Positions 28,343 through 36,831 of a DNA stretch of 64,000 nt are shown here, piece after piece. Source of the DNA: Bog-113 sp963752695 (GTDB lineage: Bacteria; Acidobacteriota; Terriglobia; Bryobacterales; Bryobacteraceae); contig CAVVZB010000003.1 in the NCBI GenBank assembly GCA_963752695.1, positions 186,001 to 250,000 of the forward strand. Direction: 5' to 3'. The notes below the pieces were generated by a model. That model was not told the origin of the DNA and did not search any database. It saw nothing but the letters and a program-made list of their open reading frames with translations. The position numbers and the translations under genes are program-made. Every line of letters begins with the position of its first letter. Within the stretch, counting starts at the first letter, position 1.

Positions 28343-29173
28343 TTACCAACTACTCGAAGCGCCGCCTCCACCCGCATCTCCGCCGCCGAATCCGCCAAAG
28401 CCGCCGGATGAGCCGCCGCCGTCGTTGAAGCCTCCAAAACCACCGCCACTGCTTCCCGATGATCTGCCGCCCAATCCACCCATCAGATTGCCCAGGAGCA
28501 TGCCCGTGAAGAAGCCCCCGAACCCGCCGCCACGCCCACCCCGCGAGCCCCGAAAAAACAGGAAAGCCAGGATCGCGAGACCATAAACAATCGTCATCCA
28601 GGGAATGCGACTGGGCTCCGGGACATCGTCCACCGGCTTGGCTGTAACTGGCGGTGTCACTGCGGGAACGCCTTTGCCCTGGGTAACGGTTTGCCCAATG
28701 CGCTGCGCCGCCATCAGGACGGCGTGGCCGTAATGACCCGCCGACAATTCCGGGCGCATCTCCAGCAAAATCTGGCCATCGAGCCCGTCCGGCAGAATCG
28801 GCTCCAGTCCGTTGCCTACTTCCAGGCGGCTCCGGTGATCGTCGGTCACCAGCAGTAGCTGGACGCCGTTATCTTTGCGCTTCTGGCCCACGCCGAATTG
28901 GCGGAAGAGATCGATACTTACATCTTCGAGCGGTTCACCATCCAGCGTTTTGAGAGTGACAAACGACATCTGCACGCCGCTTGCCCGTTCCACTGCCCCC
29001 GAATAAGACTCAATCGCGGCGCGGCTGTCCGCATCCACCACGCCTGCAAAATCGCTTACATAGCCTTGCGGTTTGAGCGACTTTAGATCAAGCGCGAAAG
29101 CAGGAACAGCAACCAGCGTAAGCAGAGTTAGGCACGCCAGTTGGTTCGGACGCAGCTTCAATCGCACGTTCAT
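28343..29173 (-). CDS. TPM-domain membrane protein with Gly-rich tail
   Basis: A 276-residue exported protein: signal peptide (about residues 1-28), TPM domain (about 35-165: YVSDFAGVVDADSRAAIESY, VGQKRKDNGVQLLLVTDDHRSRLEVGNGLEPILPDG), one transmembrane helix (IPWMTIVYGLAILAFLFF) and a tail of Gly/Phe/Ser repeats that ends in GGGGASSSW. This is the YgcG architecture that partners LemA. It starts the TPM-nucleotidyltransferase-lemA run on the minus strand. Confidence 0.88.
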   Translation of the reverse strand: MNVRLKLRPNQLACLTLLTLVAVPAFALDLKSLKPQGYVSDFAGVVDADSRAAIESYSGAVERASGVQMSFVTLKTLDGEPLEDVSIDLFRQFGVGQKRKDNGVQLLLVTDDHRSRLEVGNGLEPILPDGLDGQILLEMRPELSAGHYGHAVLMAAQRIGQTVTQGKGVPAVTPPVTAKPVDDVPEPSRIPWMTIVYGLAILAFLFFRGSRGGRGGGFGGFFTGMLLGNLMGGLGGRSSGSSGGGFGGFNDGGGSSGGFGGFGGGDAGGGGASSSW

Positions 29174-29201
29174 CGATGATAGCGGGCCGGTGCTCGACCC
29201 T

Positions 29202-29597
29202 TTATAGAGCTGCTGCGCCGGCTTCCGCTACCGCGTGATCCTGATCACCCGAACCACCGCTGACCCCGACCGCGCCCACCACCTGTCCATCGCGTTTCAG
29301 CGGAACGCCGCCCGCGAAAATCATCACCTTCCCATTGTTCGAGGCGTGAATTCCGAAGAACTGGTCTCCTGATTGGCTCAGAGTGCCCAGCGTCTTGGTT
29401 TCGATATCGAAGGCGCGCGCCGTCCATGCTTTCTTGATCGAAATGTCGATGCTGCCCATCCACGCGCGATCCATGCGAACATGAGCCACCAGATTGCCGC
29501 CGGCGTCGGCGACCGCGATGTTCATGGGCTGTTTAAGTTCTTCGGCTTTCTTTTCCGCGGCGGCGATAATACGTTTGGCGTCTGCGAGCGTGATCAT
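29202..29597 (-). CDS. GlcG/HbpS-family haem-binding-like protein
   Basis: A 131-residue protein of the GlcG/HbpS (DUF336) family, with the motifs MNIAVADAGGNLVAHVRMD, GIHASNNGKVMIFAGGVPL and VGAVGVSGGSGDQDHAVAEAG. Members bind haem or corrinoids, or act in glycolate or propanediol operons; no such operon is here. No signal peptide, so cytoplasmic. It is single-gene, on the minus strand, 28 bases after the start of the TPM gene. Confidence 0.88.
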   Translation of the reverse strand: MITLADAKRIIAAAEKKAEELKQPMNIAVADAGGNLVAHVRMDRAWMGSIDISIKKAWTARAFDIETKTLGTLSQSGDQFFGIHASNNGKVMIFAGGVPLKRDGQVVGAVGVSGGSGDQDHAVAEAGAAAL

Positions 29598-29646
29598 AGA
29601 TCGTTTCCTTCCCCCTAGAGTACAGCGCCGCCGCGTTACTGGTTTG

Positions 29647-30951
29647 TTACAGTTTTACTGGCCAGCCTTTCAGCATCCCGGCATCCACCATGCCCTGGTA
29701 AGACGTTCCGCGCTGCCCGGTCGTACCGCTGCTTCCGCCGCCGGGACTAATTCCACTCAGGCAAACTTTCTGGGGAAAAACAGGATTCGCCGTGGGCAGT
29801 TTCGGCGCCGGTTGTGGGGCCTTGCGAGCATCGATGATGTCTAGAATGTTGCCGACATCGTTCGAGGTCTCGCGCGCGGCCAGTGGCTGCACGTTAAACA
29901 CGGATTCGATCAGCTTCAACACCGAGGTATGGTCGAAAACCGTGCTGTTCACAGTCGGATTTACAGGATTGCCGCGCGTCCATGGCGAGATGATGGTGGC
30001 TGGCACACGGCACCCCAGTAGCGCCTTTCCGTCCACCAGATCCGGATCGATATTGTTCGGCGCCAGGGCGCGTGGCGGCGCAATGTGCTCGAAAAAACCG
30101 CCCCATTCGTCGCGATTGATCACCACCACGGTGCTGTCCCAATTCGGGCTGGTCGAGACCGCCTGATACACCTGCGACAAGAACGCTTCGCCGTTGCGAA
30201 TGTCGGAGTGCGGGTGGTCATCATTCTCGAAATTTAAGATGAGGGTCAGGCTCGGGTCCACATAGGAAACTGACGGCAGCGTTCCGTTCGCGCAGTCACT
30301 GATAAAGTTGCTGAACTGCGAGCAAATCCCGAGATACTTCAATCCCCATAACGCCAGCACCGGAAGGTTCCCGTAGTAATATTTGTGACTCACGCCGGCG
30401 GATTTCAGGTTGTCCCAGATGGTTGGCAGGGAGCAGATCGAAAAGCTGTCGTCCAGGCGATCGCTTTGTCCGGCATGGGCGAAGATGCGATTCGGAAAAG
30501 TGGGCCCCAGCATCGACGGGAAATAGCGGTCGCACGTCGTGAAGTGGCGCGAGAGCGCGGCCAGAATCGGCACGTCCTGCTCCACGTAGTAACCGATGGC
30601 GTAAGTGTCGTTCGCCGTGTCTTGCAGGAAGCCGTCCATTGCGCCGTTGTTATATTCGATGCGCGCTCCCGAGTAACTATGATCGGGATCGTTGTGTCCG
30701 CACCCGACCCAATCCGGGGCCAGGGGATACGTGGGCTGCGCCACGCCCGCCGGGTCGACATAGCTCAACCCCGCTTGCTTTCCGTCAGCGTTCGGAAACC
30801 ACCCGAGCAGGTGATCGAAACTGCGGTTTTCCATCATCACGTGGACGATGTGCTTGATTGGCGATACGCCACTCGTAGGCCCACTCGCGCTCAGGAACGA
30901 TGCGGCCGCCGCCGCGCCTCCCGCGCTCATCATAAAGGTTCTGCGGTTCAA
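29647..30951 (-). CDS. Tat-exported phosphoesterase (phospholipase C / acid phosphatase family)
   Basis: A 434-residue protein of the PF04185 phosphoesterase family. It begins with a twin-arginine signal (NRRTFMMSAGGAAAAASFLSA), then IKHIVHVMMENRSFDHLLGWFPN, the family's metal-binding nucleophile region, followed by GHNDPDHSYSGARIEYNNGAMDGF, the metal-ligand stretch VVVINRDEWGGFFEHIAPP, and GCRVPATIISPWTRG. Members hydrolyse phospholipids or phosphomonoesters outside the cytoplasm. The substrate is not evident. It ends close to the plus-strand boundary at 29646 and lies alone on the minus strand. Confidence 0.9.
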   Translation of the reverse strand: MNRRTFMMSAGGAAAAASFLSASGPTSGVSPIKHIVHVMMENRSFDHLLGWFPNADGKQAGLSYVDPAGVAQPTYPLAPDWVGCGHNDPDHSYSGARIEYNNGAMDGFLQDTANDTYAIGYYVEQDVPILAALSRHFTTCDRYFPSMLGPTFPNRIFAHAGQSDRLDDSFSICSLPTIWDNLKSAGVSHKYYYGNLPVLALWGLKYLGICSQFSNFISDCANGTLPSVSYVDPSLTLILNFENDDHPHSDIRNGEAFLSQVYQAVSTSPNWDSTVVVINRDEWGGFFEHIAPPRALAPNNIDPDLVDGKALLGCRVPATIISPWTRGNPVNPTVNSTVFDHTSVLKLIESVFNVQPLAARETSNDVGNILDIIDARKAPQPAPKLPTANPVFPQKVCLSGISPGGGSSGTTGQRGTSYQGMVDAGMLKGWPVKL

Positions 30952-31029
30952 AGGTGTGTCCTCCTCGGGATTCCCTCGATCATTATATGGAGGTAGTGTT
31001 ACAACCGGACGAATCGCCGCGCCAGGGAA

Positions 31030-31842
31030 CTACTGGTTGATGCGGAGTCCTGACCGGATCGCTTCCTCAACGGGAGAATAGTTGTTGTCCGCGCGATCCA
31101 ATTCCAACGGCTCGCGCAAATACAAAGGCGGCTGGGCCATAAAGCGCGGCGTCAAAGCTCGAAGGCGTTGCGCGGCGTGCACCAGAAACGGGTGGCAAAG
31201 ATACACCGTGCCTGCTTGCCCGACAGCTACTACCTCAGTCATCCCTTCCGTTGCCGCGTCCGCCGCCGGTCCCAGTTCTAGACAGGACATGCCTTGTTCT
31301 CCGCGCGCCGCCAGGAGTTCGGGAATGCGGAGATGAGATCCGACACGGATGCGCGTCGGGGCATCCAGTTCACATGTGTCTGAAAAAAGGAAAAGCATGA
31401 GCAGCGCCCGCCCCTTCGATTGCAGATTGATCCGCCAGTCGAAATACGAAGAAACGGGCCCATCCGGCGCAAAGCTGGCGTCAATATGCCAACCCGTGTC
31501 CCCTGGGTCCTCGGCGCTCGGAAAACGGACCGGAAAACTTCCCAGACTTTCGCGTGGAATCCACCGGCCAGATCCCACCAGCCCATCGAACATTTGGAGC
31601 AGGACGGAGGTGTTCGCCGCCGCGCGAAAAACCGGGTCATCGCATTCTGCGATACGCACCACTGGCTGCGTCCAGGTAGCTGAATCGCCGGGATCGCAGC
31701 CGGTCTTCTCCCAGAGAATAGCCCGCGCTTCGCTTGCAAGTTCGGCCGAAAAAGCGTGATCGACGCGCAGAAAGCCGTCATGCACGAACCGTTCGCGCTG
31801 TTCCCGCGTAAGCCCGAATTCCAGAGACTCGCTCACATCCAT
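31030..31842 (-). CDS. Phytanoyl-CoA dioxygenase (PhyH) family protein
   Basis: A 270-residue Fe(II)/2-oxoglutarate-dependent oxygenase-like protein. The facial triad is visible: HxD in GWHIDASFAPDG and the distal His in YLCHPFLVHAAQ, followed by an Arg-containing strand (RALTPRFMAQPPLYLR) expected to hold 2-oxoglutarate. It starts REQRERFVHDGFLRVDHAFSAE, as is usual. Substrate unknown. It lies alone between two genes of secreted proteins. Confidence 0.87.
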   Translation of the reverse strand: MDVSESLEFGLTREQRERFVHDGFLRVDHAFSAELASEARAILWEKTGCDPGDSATWTQPVVRIAECDDPVFRAAANTSVLLQMFDGLVGSGRWIPRESLGSFPVRFPSAEDPGDTGWHIDASFAPDGPVSSYFDWRINLQSKGRALLMLFLFSDTCELDAPTRIRVGSHLRIPELLAARGEQGMSCLELGPAADAATEGMTEVVAVGQAGTVYLCHPFLVHAAQRLRALTPRFMAQPPLYLREPLELDRADNNYSPVEEAIRSGLRINQ

Positions 31843-31863
31843 GAGCTTATCGTCTGGCTTTCC

Positions 31864-32925
31864 CTAGTTCGCCGTGATGCTCCCGAATAGCCCGTGCTGG
31901 TAATTTTGAATTCCCGCGTTGAAATACAACACGTTGGTGGGACCGGAATCCGCCGTACCCGTGCCGAACGAAATCGCCCAAAGTCCAGGATTTGAAATCG
32001 GATGGCCACTCGAGTCTTCGATCATTCCAAGGTACGCTCCCGTGCTGCTGCTGAAAGCCGCAATCTGGCCACTTCCCGTGTTCCCTACCAGCACGGCGTT
32101 GCTGAAAAGCCCGAAATTCGCCGGCGCTTGCGCCACTCCCCAGGGTTGGTTGAACCAGGCCCCAGATTTCAGCCGGAGTACGATCTGCCCCGTCACGCTG
32201 TAAGCCACGACATATCCGCCAGCCGCTGGAACCGGCGGCGCATAGGTCACGTAAATCCGTTTTCCAATTGCCTGAATGCCCACGGGTGTGTAGCCCGCCG
32301 GGGCCTTCGGATCAGTAAACGCGCCCGCCGCCAATGTCACCGGATTGAAGTTGGCATCGTAAACCTCGATTCCGCCAGCGGTGTTCGCGGCGTAGATATC
32401 CTGGACAGTCCCGTTTTTAGCCACAGTGATGCCTGTGTACACGGCGCCCTTAGCCGCGTTATTCACTTTCAAACCCGCCGTAGTCACATGGCACCCCACA
32501 CAGGTTTCGGCTGCGGCGGCTGCCTGGTGATTGAAATTGGCCGGTGCCGGACCCATGCTGCTGACCCATTCCGAAATAGTTCCATCAAGCGCCGAGAAGA
32601 CGAAATTCGCGCCGATGAGCGCTGTTCCCGTCGGACTTCCCGGGCCTGTTCCGCTGGCCGGCGGAATAGTTACTGTAAGCGGCGCCGCCATTCCCGAAGG
32701 GCCGTAAAGCGTGGTCACTCCGGTTGCTTGATCGGCTGCCCACCAGTAGCTCTCCTTCACTGTATTGGAGCGCGACAGTCCCCAAGGGTTGATCAGTTTG
32801 GAATCGGTGTACGCCGCCAGTCCGGGTATGTCCGAAGAAAGGTTGGCCTGTGTATAGCTATTGGTCTGTGCCCCCAGCCTCATACAAGCAAGGATCGTCA
32901 TGCTGATTGCTATCGAGATTTTCAT
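31864..32925 (-). CDS. Exported TIGR03118-like beta-propeller protein with a CxxCH insert
   Basis: A 353-residue secreted protein (signal peptide about residues 1-19). The sequence DIPGLAAYTDSKLINPWGLSRS, DGTISEW, YVTYAPP, GQIVLRLKSGAWFNQPWGVAQAP, VLVGNTGSGQIAAFSSSTGAYLG and the end LYFNAGIQNYQHGLFGSI matches the TIGR03118 family of extracellular proteins. Odd is CVGCH at residues 142-146, a haem-c attachment motif in a loop AAAAETCVGCHVTTAGL. It lies 174 bases after the stop of the next minus-strand gene and behind a terminator, so it has its own promoter. Confidence 0.82.
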   Translation of the reverse strand: MKISIAISMTILACMRLGAQTNSYTQANLSSDIPGLAAYTDSKLINPWGLSRSNTVKESYWWAADQATGVTTLYGPSGMAAPLTVTIPPASGTGPGSPTGTALIGANFVFSALDGTISEWVSSMGPAPANFNHQAAAAAETCVGCHVTTAGLKVNNAAKGAVYTGITVAKNGTVQDIYAANTAGGIEVYDANFNPVTLAAGAFTDPKAPAGYTPVGIQAIGKRIYVTYAPPVPAAGGYVVAYSVTGQIVLRLKSGAWFNQPWGVAQAPANFGLFSNAVLVGNTGSGQIAAFSSSTGAYLGMIEDSSGHPISNPGLWAISFGTGTADSGPTNVLYFNAGIQNYQHGLFGSITAN

Positions 32926-32969
32926 CTTTTTCCTATTCCTGGCAGAGATTGCCGTCGTTGTGATGCCGT

Positions 32970-32983
32970 CGAGACCGGTCTCG
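32970..32983. promoter_or_regulatory. 14-bp perfect palindrome upstream of the TIGR03118-like gene
   Basis: CGAGACCGGTCTCG is a perfect 14-base palindrome 45 bases upstream of the ATG at 32925, between that gene and the preceding terminator. Candidate operator; no protein is known to bind it. Confidence 0.3.
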
Positions 32984-33044
32984 TGCTACTTAAAATCTAC
33001 GCGATGCCGGCCGGAATGGATGGCTTCCAATCGGGAGTTCACGC

Positions 33045-33075
33045 AAAAACGCGGCAGACTGTCCCGGTCTGCCGC
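33045..33075 (-). terminator. Rho-independent terminator after the FN3 protein gene
   Basis: On the minus strand a 9-bp perfect stem GCGGCAGAC/GTCTGCCGC with a 7-base loop (33075-33051) is followed by GTTTTTG. It lies 25 bases past the stop of the FN3-domain gene. Confidence 0.85.
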
Positions 33076-33099
33076 TGCATATTCGATCAAGCTAACCTC

Positions 33100-35181
33100 T
33101 TACGGGGCGGTCACCACCACCACCGGTGACAATGCCGACTGATTCTTCGCGGTGTCCACCGCTGCCACTTGGTAGTAATACGTCTTGCCCGAAATCATAT
33201 GCGTGTCCAGGAAGCTTAAGTTAGTCGCCGCAACCCACGCCGTCAGTGACAGGTTGCTCGCCGATGTCCCCCGGTAAACGTTATACCCACTCACCCGGAA
33301 GTCGTCGGTCGAAGCGCCCCAGGATACTGTCCCCAAAGGTCCGGCTTGCACCAAAACCGAGACGTTGGTCGGTTCGGTGGGGGGCGTCGTATCTGCCAGT
33401 GCCGTCACCGCGACCACCGGGCTTCGTAGCGAGTGGTTCCCTGACGTGTCATATGAGTCGACCTGGTAGTAGTAGGTCTTCGACGGTCCCACCACCAAGT
33501 CCAGAAAGGAGTTCAGCGGAGACGTCGCATAAGGCGTGACTGTCGACGGAGTAGTCCCGCGGTAGATCTCATATCCCAATATGGCCACGTTGTCCGTTGA
33601 AGCATTCCAGACAAGGTCGATCTGGGTATCTGAGAACGGCGTCCCCTGCAAGCCGCTAGGAGTCGAAGGAGGCGTCTTGTCCGGATATGCGAACGTCTTT
33701 ACGGTCAGCGGCGCCGATTGCGGTGACAAGTTGTGGACCGCGTCGAATGCCGCAATCGTATAAATATAGGTCGTGTTTGGCGAAAGCCCCGGGTTGTAGA
33801 AGCTCAAGGGGCTGCTTACCGCGCCAACCATCGCTCCATCGCGGTAAATGTTATAAGCCGCCACCCCAACGTTGTCGCTCGTGGCTGCCCACTGAATGGT
33901 GGCTCCGGTTTGCGAAACGGAACTGATCGCTGGCGCGCTGGGAACTTGAGGCGGTGCCGTGTCCCCAGCGGGCACCTGGATAGCTTCCCAAGCTAATCCC
34001 GTTGCGGTGAACGCGCCAATTGTATTCGCATTTGACGAAGCCGCGCTTGCCGTCGTAATCAACGTAGCGTCGGGCTGTCCGGCATAGGTGTTGTAGTCCA
34101 GGTAGGCGGCATAATAGTGCGACCAAAACGGCGAAATGAAGGCGAAATTGCCGTAGTTGGCGAAGTTGAAGATCGATTGCAGAAAGAGGCTGTCGGTCGC
34201 CTGCCAAAAGCTGAATACGTCGCGAGCATACACCGTCGTGTACGGCAGATTTGCCTGATAGTCGGCATCACTTTCTTTCCACGTCCAGAACTCGCTCATA
34301 GAGGGTTTCTTGCCCGCCGTCAGGATCATCTGCGCCGCTGTTAGCGCATTCGGAAGATTGTTCTGATTCACTGGGTAGATGTGGATGTCGACAAGGTTGA
34401 GCCTAGGCAAAGTGTCGAAGCTCTGAATGAACGGGATGAAGTTTGGGTTCCACGTACCGCAACCCGCGCTCAATTGAACGTTGTTGGATCCGGTTGCCTG
34501 AATCGCCAGCAGCATCCCTTGGAGCATCTGGGTACTCCCACTCACGGTGTTCGCGTTGCTCTGACCGGTGGAGTTTGCTTCGGTGTCTGGCTCGGCCACC
34601 AGGACCAGGTAGTCAGGCTGAAACAGCTGCGCGATACTGGCAGCCAGTTGCGCGCGCTGCGCCATATACGTCGGCCAGTCGAGCGACTGGTAGTAGGGCA
34701 CAAAGCTCCCGCTGTTGAGCCCCGGATATACGATGGCGATCGTGTTTTCGATGATCACCTTCAGTCCGCGTCCGCGAATCTCGTTCACCAGAGTCGTGTA
34801 GAAATTCAAATAGGCTTGATAGTCTGCCGAGTTTGAATAATACGGGGCATAAAGAGCGGGAAAATTGATATGAAACGTGATTGCCTTTGCGCCTAATGCC
34901 TGCAAGGAATTCAGTTCCGAGAGCACCACTACCTGGTAGTAATTCGCACCTAATAGTACAGTCGTTAAGTCGGAATTCGCGGTCTGAAGCTGAGAGGAGA
35001 CCAGAACCGGGGACGGCGCTCCGGTCCAGTTGGCGTTGACTGTAGCATTAAACGACGCGATATCCGCGTTTACCGTGTTGTATGCGTCCTGAAACTGGGA
35101 CGGCACGGGTGGAGTCTGAGCGGCTCCGTGGGGTAGCAGACAAAAGAAAAACACGGCTAATGCCGCAGCTCGTAAACTCAT
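33100..35181 (-). CDS. Secreted glycosidase-like protein with three FN3 domains
   Basis: A 693-residue protein: signal peptide (about residues 1-22), an N-terminal domain of about 390 residues that looks like a TIM-barrel glycoside hydrolase (AITFHINFPALYAPYYSN, GLKVIIENTIAIVYPG, YLVLVAEPDTEAN with a possible acid-base Glu, LVDIHIYPVN, KPSMSEFWTWKESD with a possible nucleophile Glu), then three fibronectin type III domains (about residues 415-505, 510-600, 605-693) beginning PPQVPSAP, PPSTPSGL and PPTEPTNV. FN3 modules are common in secreted polysaccharide enzymes. Family not certain. A Shine-Dalgarno AAGGGAG and a strong promoter precede it. Confidence 0.8.
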   Translation of the reverse strand: MSLRAAALAVFFFCLLPHGAAQTPPVPSQFQDAYNTVNADIASFNATVNANWTGAPSPVLVSSQLQTANSDLTTVLLGANYYQVVVLSELNSLQALGAKAITFHINFPALYAPYYSNSADYQAYLNFYTTLVNEIRGRGLKVIIENTIAIVYPGLNSGSFVPYYQSLDWPTYMAQRAQLAASIAQLFQPDYLVLVAEPDTEANSTGQSNANTVSGSTQMLQGMLLAIQATGSNNVQLSAGCGTWNPNFIPFIQSFDTLPRLNLVDIHIYPVNQNNLPNALTAAQMILTAGKKPSMSEFWTWKESDADYQANLPYTTVYARDVFSFWQATDSLFLQSIFNFANYGNFAFISPFWSHYYAAYLDYNTYAGQPDATLITTASAASSNANTIGAFTATGLAWEAIQVPAGDTAPPQVPSAPAISSVSQTGATIQWAATSDNVGVAAYNIYRDGAMVGAVSSPLSFYNPGLSPNTTYIYTIAAFDAVHNLSPQSAPLTVKTFAYPDKTPPSTPSGLQGTPFSDTQIDLVWNASTDNVAILGYEIYRGTTPSTVTPYATSPLNSFLDLVVGPSKTYYYQVDSYDTSGNHSLRSPVVAVTALADTTPPTEPTNVSVLVQAGPLGTVSWGASTDDFRVSGYNVYRGTSASNLSLTAWVAATNLSFLDTHMISGKTYYYQVAAVDTAKNQSALSPVVVVTAP

Positions 35182-35239
35182 TTCAAACTCCCTTCAGAAG
35201 CGCAGCATTTATTAAATTACTGTCCGGGGTGTGAGTAAC

Positions 35240-35269
35240 TATATAGCTTAATAGCCACTCTTTTGTCAA
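35240..35269 (-). promoter_or_regulatory. Sigma-70 promoter for the FN3 protein gene
   Basis: On the minus strand TTGACA (35269-35264) and TATATA (35245-35240) are separated by 18 bases inside an AT-rich stretch. This predicts a 5' leader of about 50 bases before ATG 35181, containing the ribosome site AAGGGAG. Confidence 0.7.
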
Positions 35270-35373
35270 ATTTATTTATTTTTATTTCGTAGGGAATGTG
35301 GCGGAATTAAATGAATAATAAACCAATACCCACTTTACGAATGCTGCTAGCGCGCTCGGCGTAAACTTTAGGT

Positions 35374-36816
35374 TTGCGCGCTTCCCCTATTGCCGCGGGA
35401 ACTCCCTCAGCCGCGTCTGTCATCGGCTCGGGTCCAAATGGATTGACCGCGGCCATCGTTCTTGCTTTGCACGGTTTGGCAGTCACCCTGTATGAAGCCG
35501 AGCCCGGTGTCGGCGGTGGGATGCGCTCCGCCGAACTGACGCTGCCCGGCTTTATTCACGACGTCGGCTCCGCAGTTCATCCGCTGGCGCTGAGTTCGCC
35601 CGTCTTCACTACCTTCCCCTTGGCCCAATACGGATTGGAGTTCATTCACCCACCGATCGCTCTCGCGCATCCGCTCGACGGCGGCTCCGCGGCCTGTCTT
35701 CATGCCTCGCTGGCCGCGACTGCCCGGGGGCTGGGTTCCGATGGAGCGATGTACCTCCGCGCCGTGGGCGATCTCGGGACCCGATGGAAAGAGTTGGCTG
35801 CCGATCTTCTAAGCCCACTGAGATGGCCGGCGCATCCTTTACTATTCGCGCGCTTCGGCCTGCTCGCCCCTTGGCCAGCGAAGGCACAAGCATTGGCTTT
35901 GTTTCGCAATCCGCCCGCGCGCGCCTTGTTCGCCGGCATGGCCGCCCATTCCTTCCTGCCGCTCGAATCGCCCGTCTCGGCGGCTTTCGGCTGGGTTCTC
36001 GCGCTTGCTGCACACGGCGCCGGGTGGCCGATTGCGCGATCCGGGTCGCAGAGCATTGCTAACGCGCTTGCCGCTTACTTCCAATCGCTCGGAGGCATTA
36101 TCATCACCGGCGCCCCGGTCACTTCGCTCGATGCTTTCCCGCCCGGATCGATCGTGCTGTGCGACGTCACCCCCCGGCAGCTACTTGCGATCGCTGGCCC
36201 GCGCCTGCCCCCGAACTACCGCGCCAAACTCGCGCGCTACCGCTATGGGCCGGGCGTCTTTAAGATCGATTGGGCGCTCAACAGCCCGATCCCTTGGCTG
36301 AACCCGGATTGCGCCCGCGCGGGCACGGTCCACCTCGGCGGTACGCTCGAAGAAATTGCCGCGTCCGAGCGCGCCTCCTGGCAGCGCCTCGAAGCCGAAA
36401 AGCCTTTCGTTCTGCTCTCCCAGCCCAGCTTGTTCGATCCCTCGCGCGCCCCGCTCGGCAAGCACACCGCCTGGGCATATTGCCACGTGCCGAATGGCTC
36501 GGTGGTCGATATGACGGCCCGCATCGAAGCCCAGGTGGAACGCTTCGCTCCCGGCTTCCGCGACTGCGTTTTGGCTCGCAGCACCCTCAATACAGCAGCG
36601 CTGGAGGCAAGGAATGCCAATCTGGTCGGGGGTGATATCAATGGCGGTTCTCAATCCCTGGGGCAGTTGTTTACGCGCCCCAACCGCCACCTTTACCGCA
36701 CGCCCGTCCAGGGGCTCTATTTATGTTCCTCGTCAACGCCCCCGGGCGGAGGAGTGCACGGCATGTGCGGTTACCATGCTGCTATGACGGCGCTACGCGA
36801 CGCTCGGGTTCTTTGA
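35374..36816 (+). CDS. FAD-dependent phytoene-dehydrogenase-like oxidoreductase
   Basis: A 480-residue NAD(P)/FAD-binding protein of the CrtI/pyridine-nucleotide-disulfide oxidoreductase-domain 2 (PYROXD2) type. The dinucleotide fold is VIGSGPNGLTAAIVLALHGLAVTLYEAEPGVGGGMRS and the FAD-binding C-terminus is GLYLCSSSTPPGGGVHGMCGYHAAMTA. Substrate unknown; no carotenoid genes are nearby. TTG at 35374 gives a start shortly before the Rossmann fold. It is divergent from the FN3 protein gene across an AT-rich region, and convergent with the following FAH gene. Confidence 0.88.
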   Translation: MRASPIAAGTPSAASVIGSGPNGLTAAIVLALHGLAVTLYEAEPGVGGGMRSAELTLPGFIHDVGSAVHPLALSSPVFTTFPLAQYGLEFIHPPIALAHPLDGGSAACLHASLAATARGLGSDGAMYLRAVGDLGTRWKELAADLLSPLRWPAHPLLFARFGLLAPWPAKAQALALFRNPPARALFAGMAAHSFLPLESPVSAAFGWVLALAAHGAGWPIARSGSQSIANALAAYFQSLGGIIITGAPVTSLDAFPPGSIVLCDVTPRQLLAIAGPRLPPNYRAKLARYRYGPGVFKIDWALNSPIPWLNPDCARAGTVHLGGTLEEIAASERASWQRLEAEKPFVLLSQPSLFDPSRAPLGKHTAWAYCHVPNGSVVDMTARIEAQVERFAPGFRDCVLARSTLNTAALEARNANLVGGDINGGSQSLGQLFTRPNRHLYRTPVQGLYLCSSSTPPGGGVHGMCGYHAAMTALRDARVL

Positions 36817-36831
36817 TCGGCGTCCCCAGAT

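Noticed and set aside
28340..28560. Pro-rich repeats on the plus strand (PPNPPKPPDEPP)
   Set aside because: It is the mirror of the Gly/Phe-rich tail of the TPM protein, not a gene of its own.
32002..33129. Plus-strand ORF of 375 codons
   Set aside because: It mirrors the TIGR03118-like gene and crosses the terminator and palindrome; the translation is Arg/Cys/His-rich with no domain.
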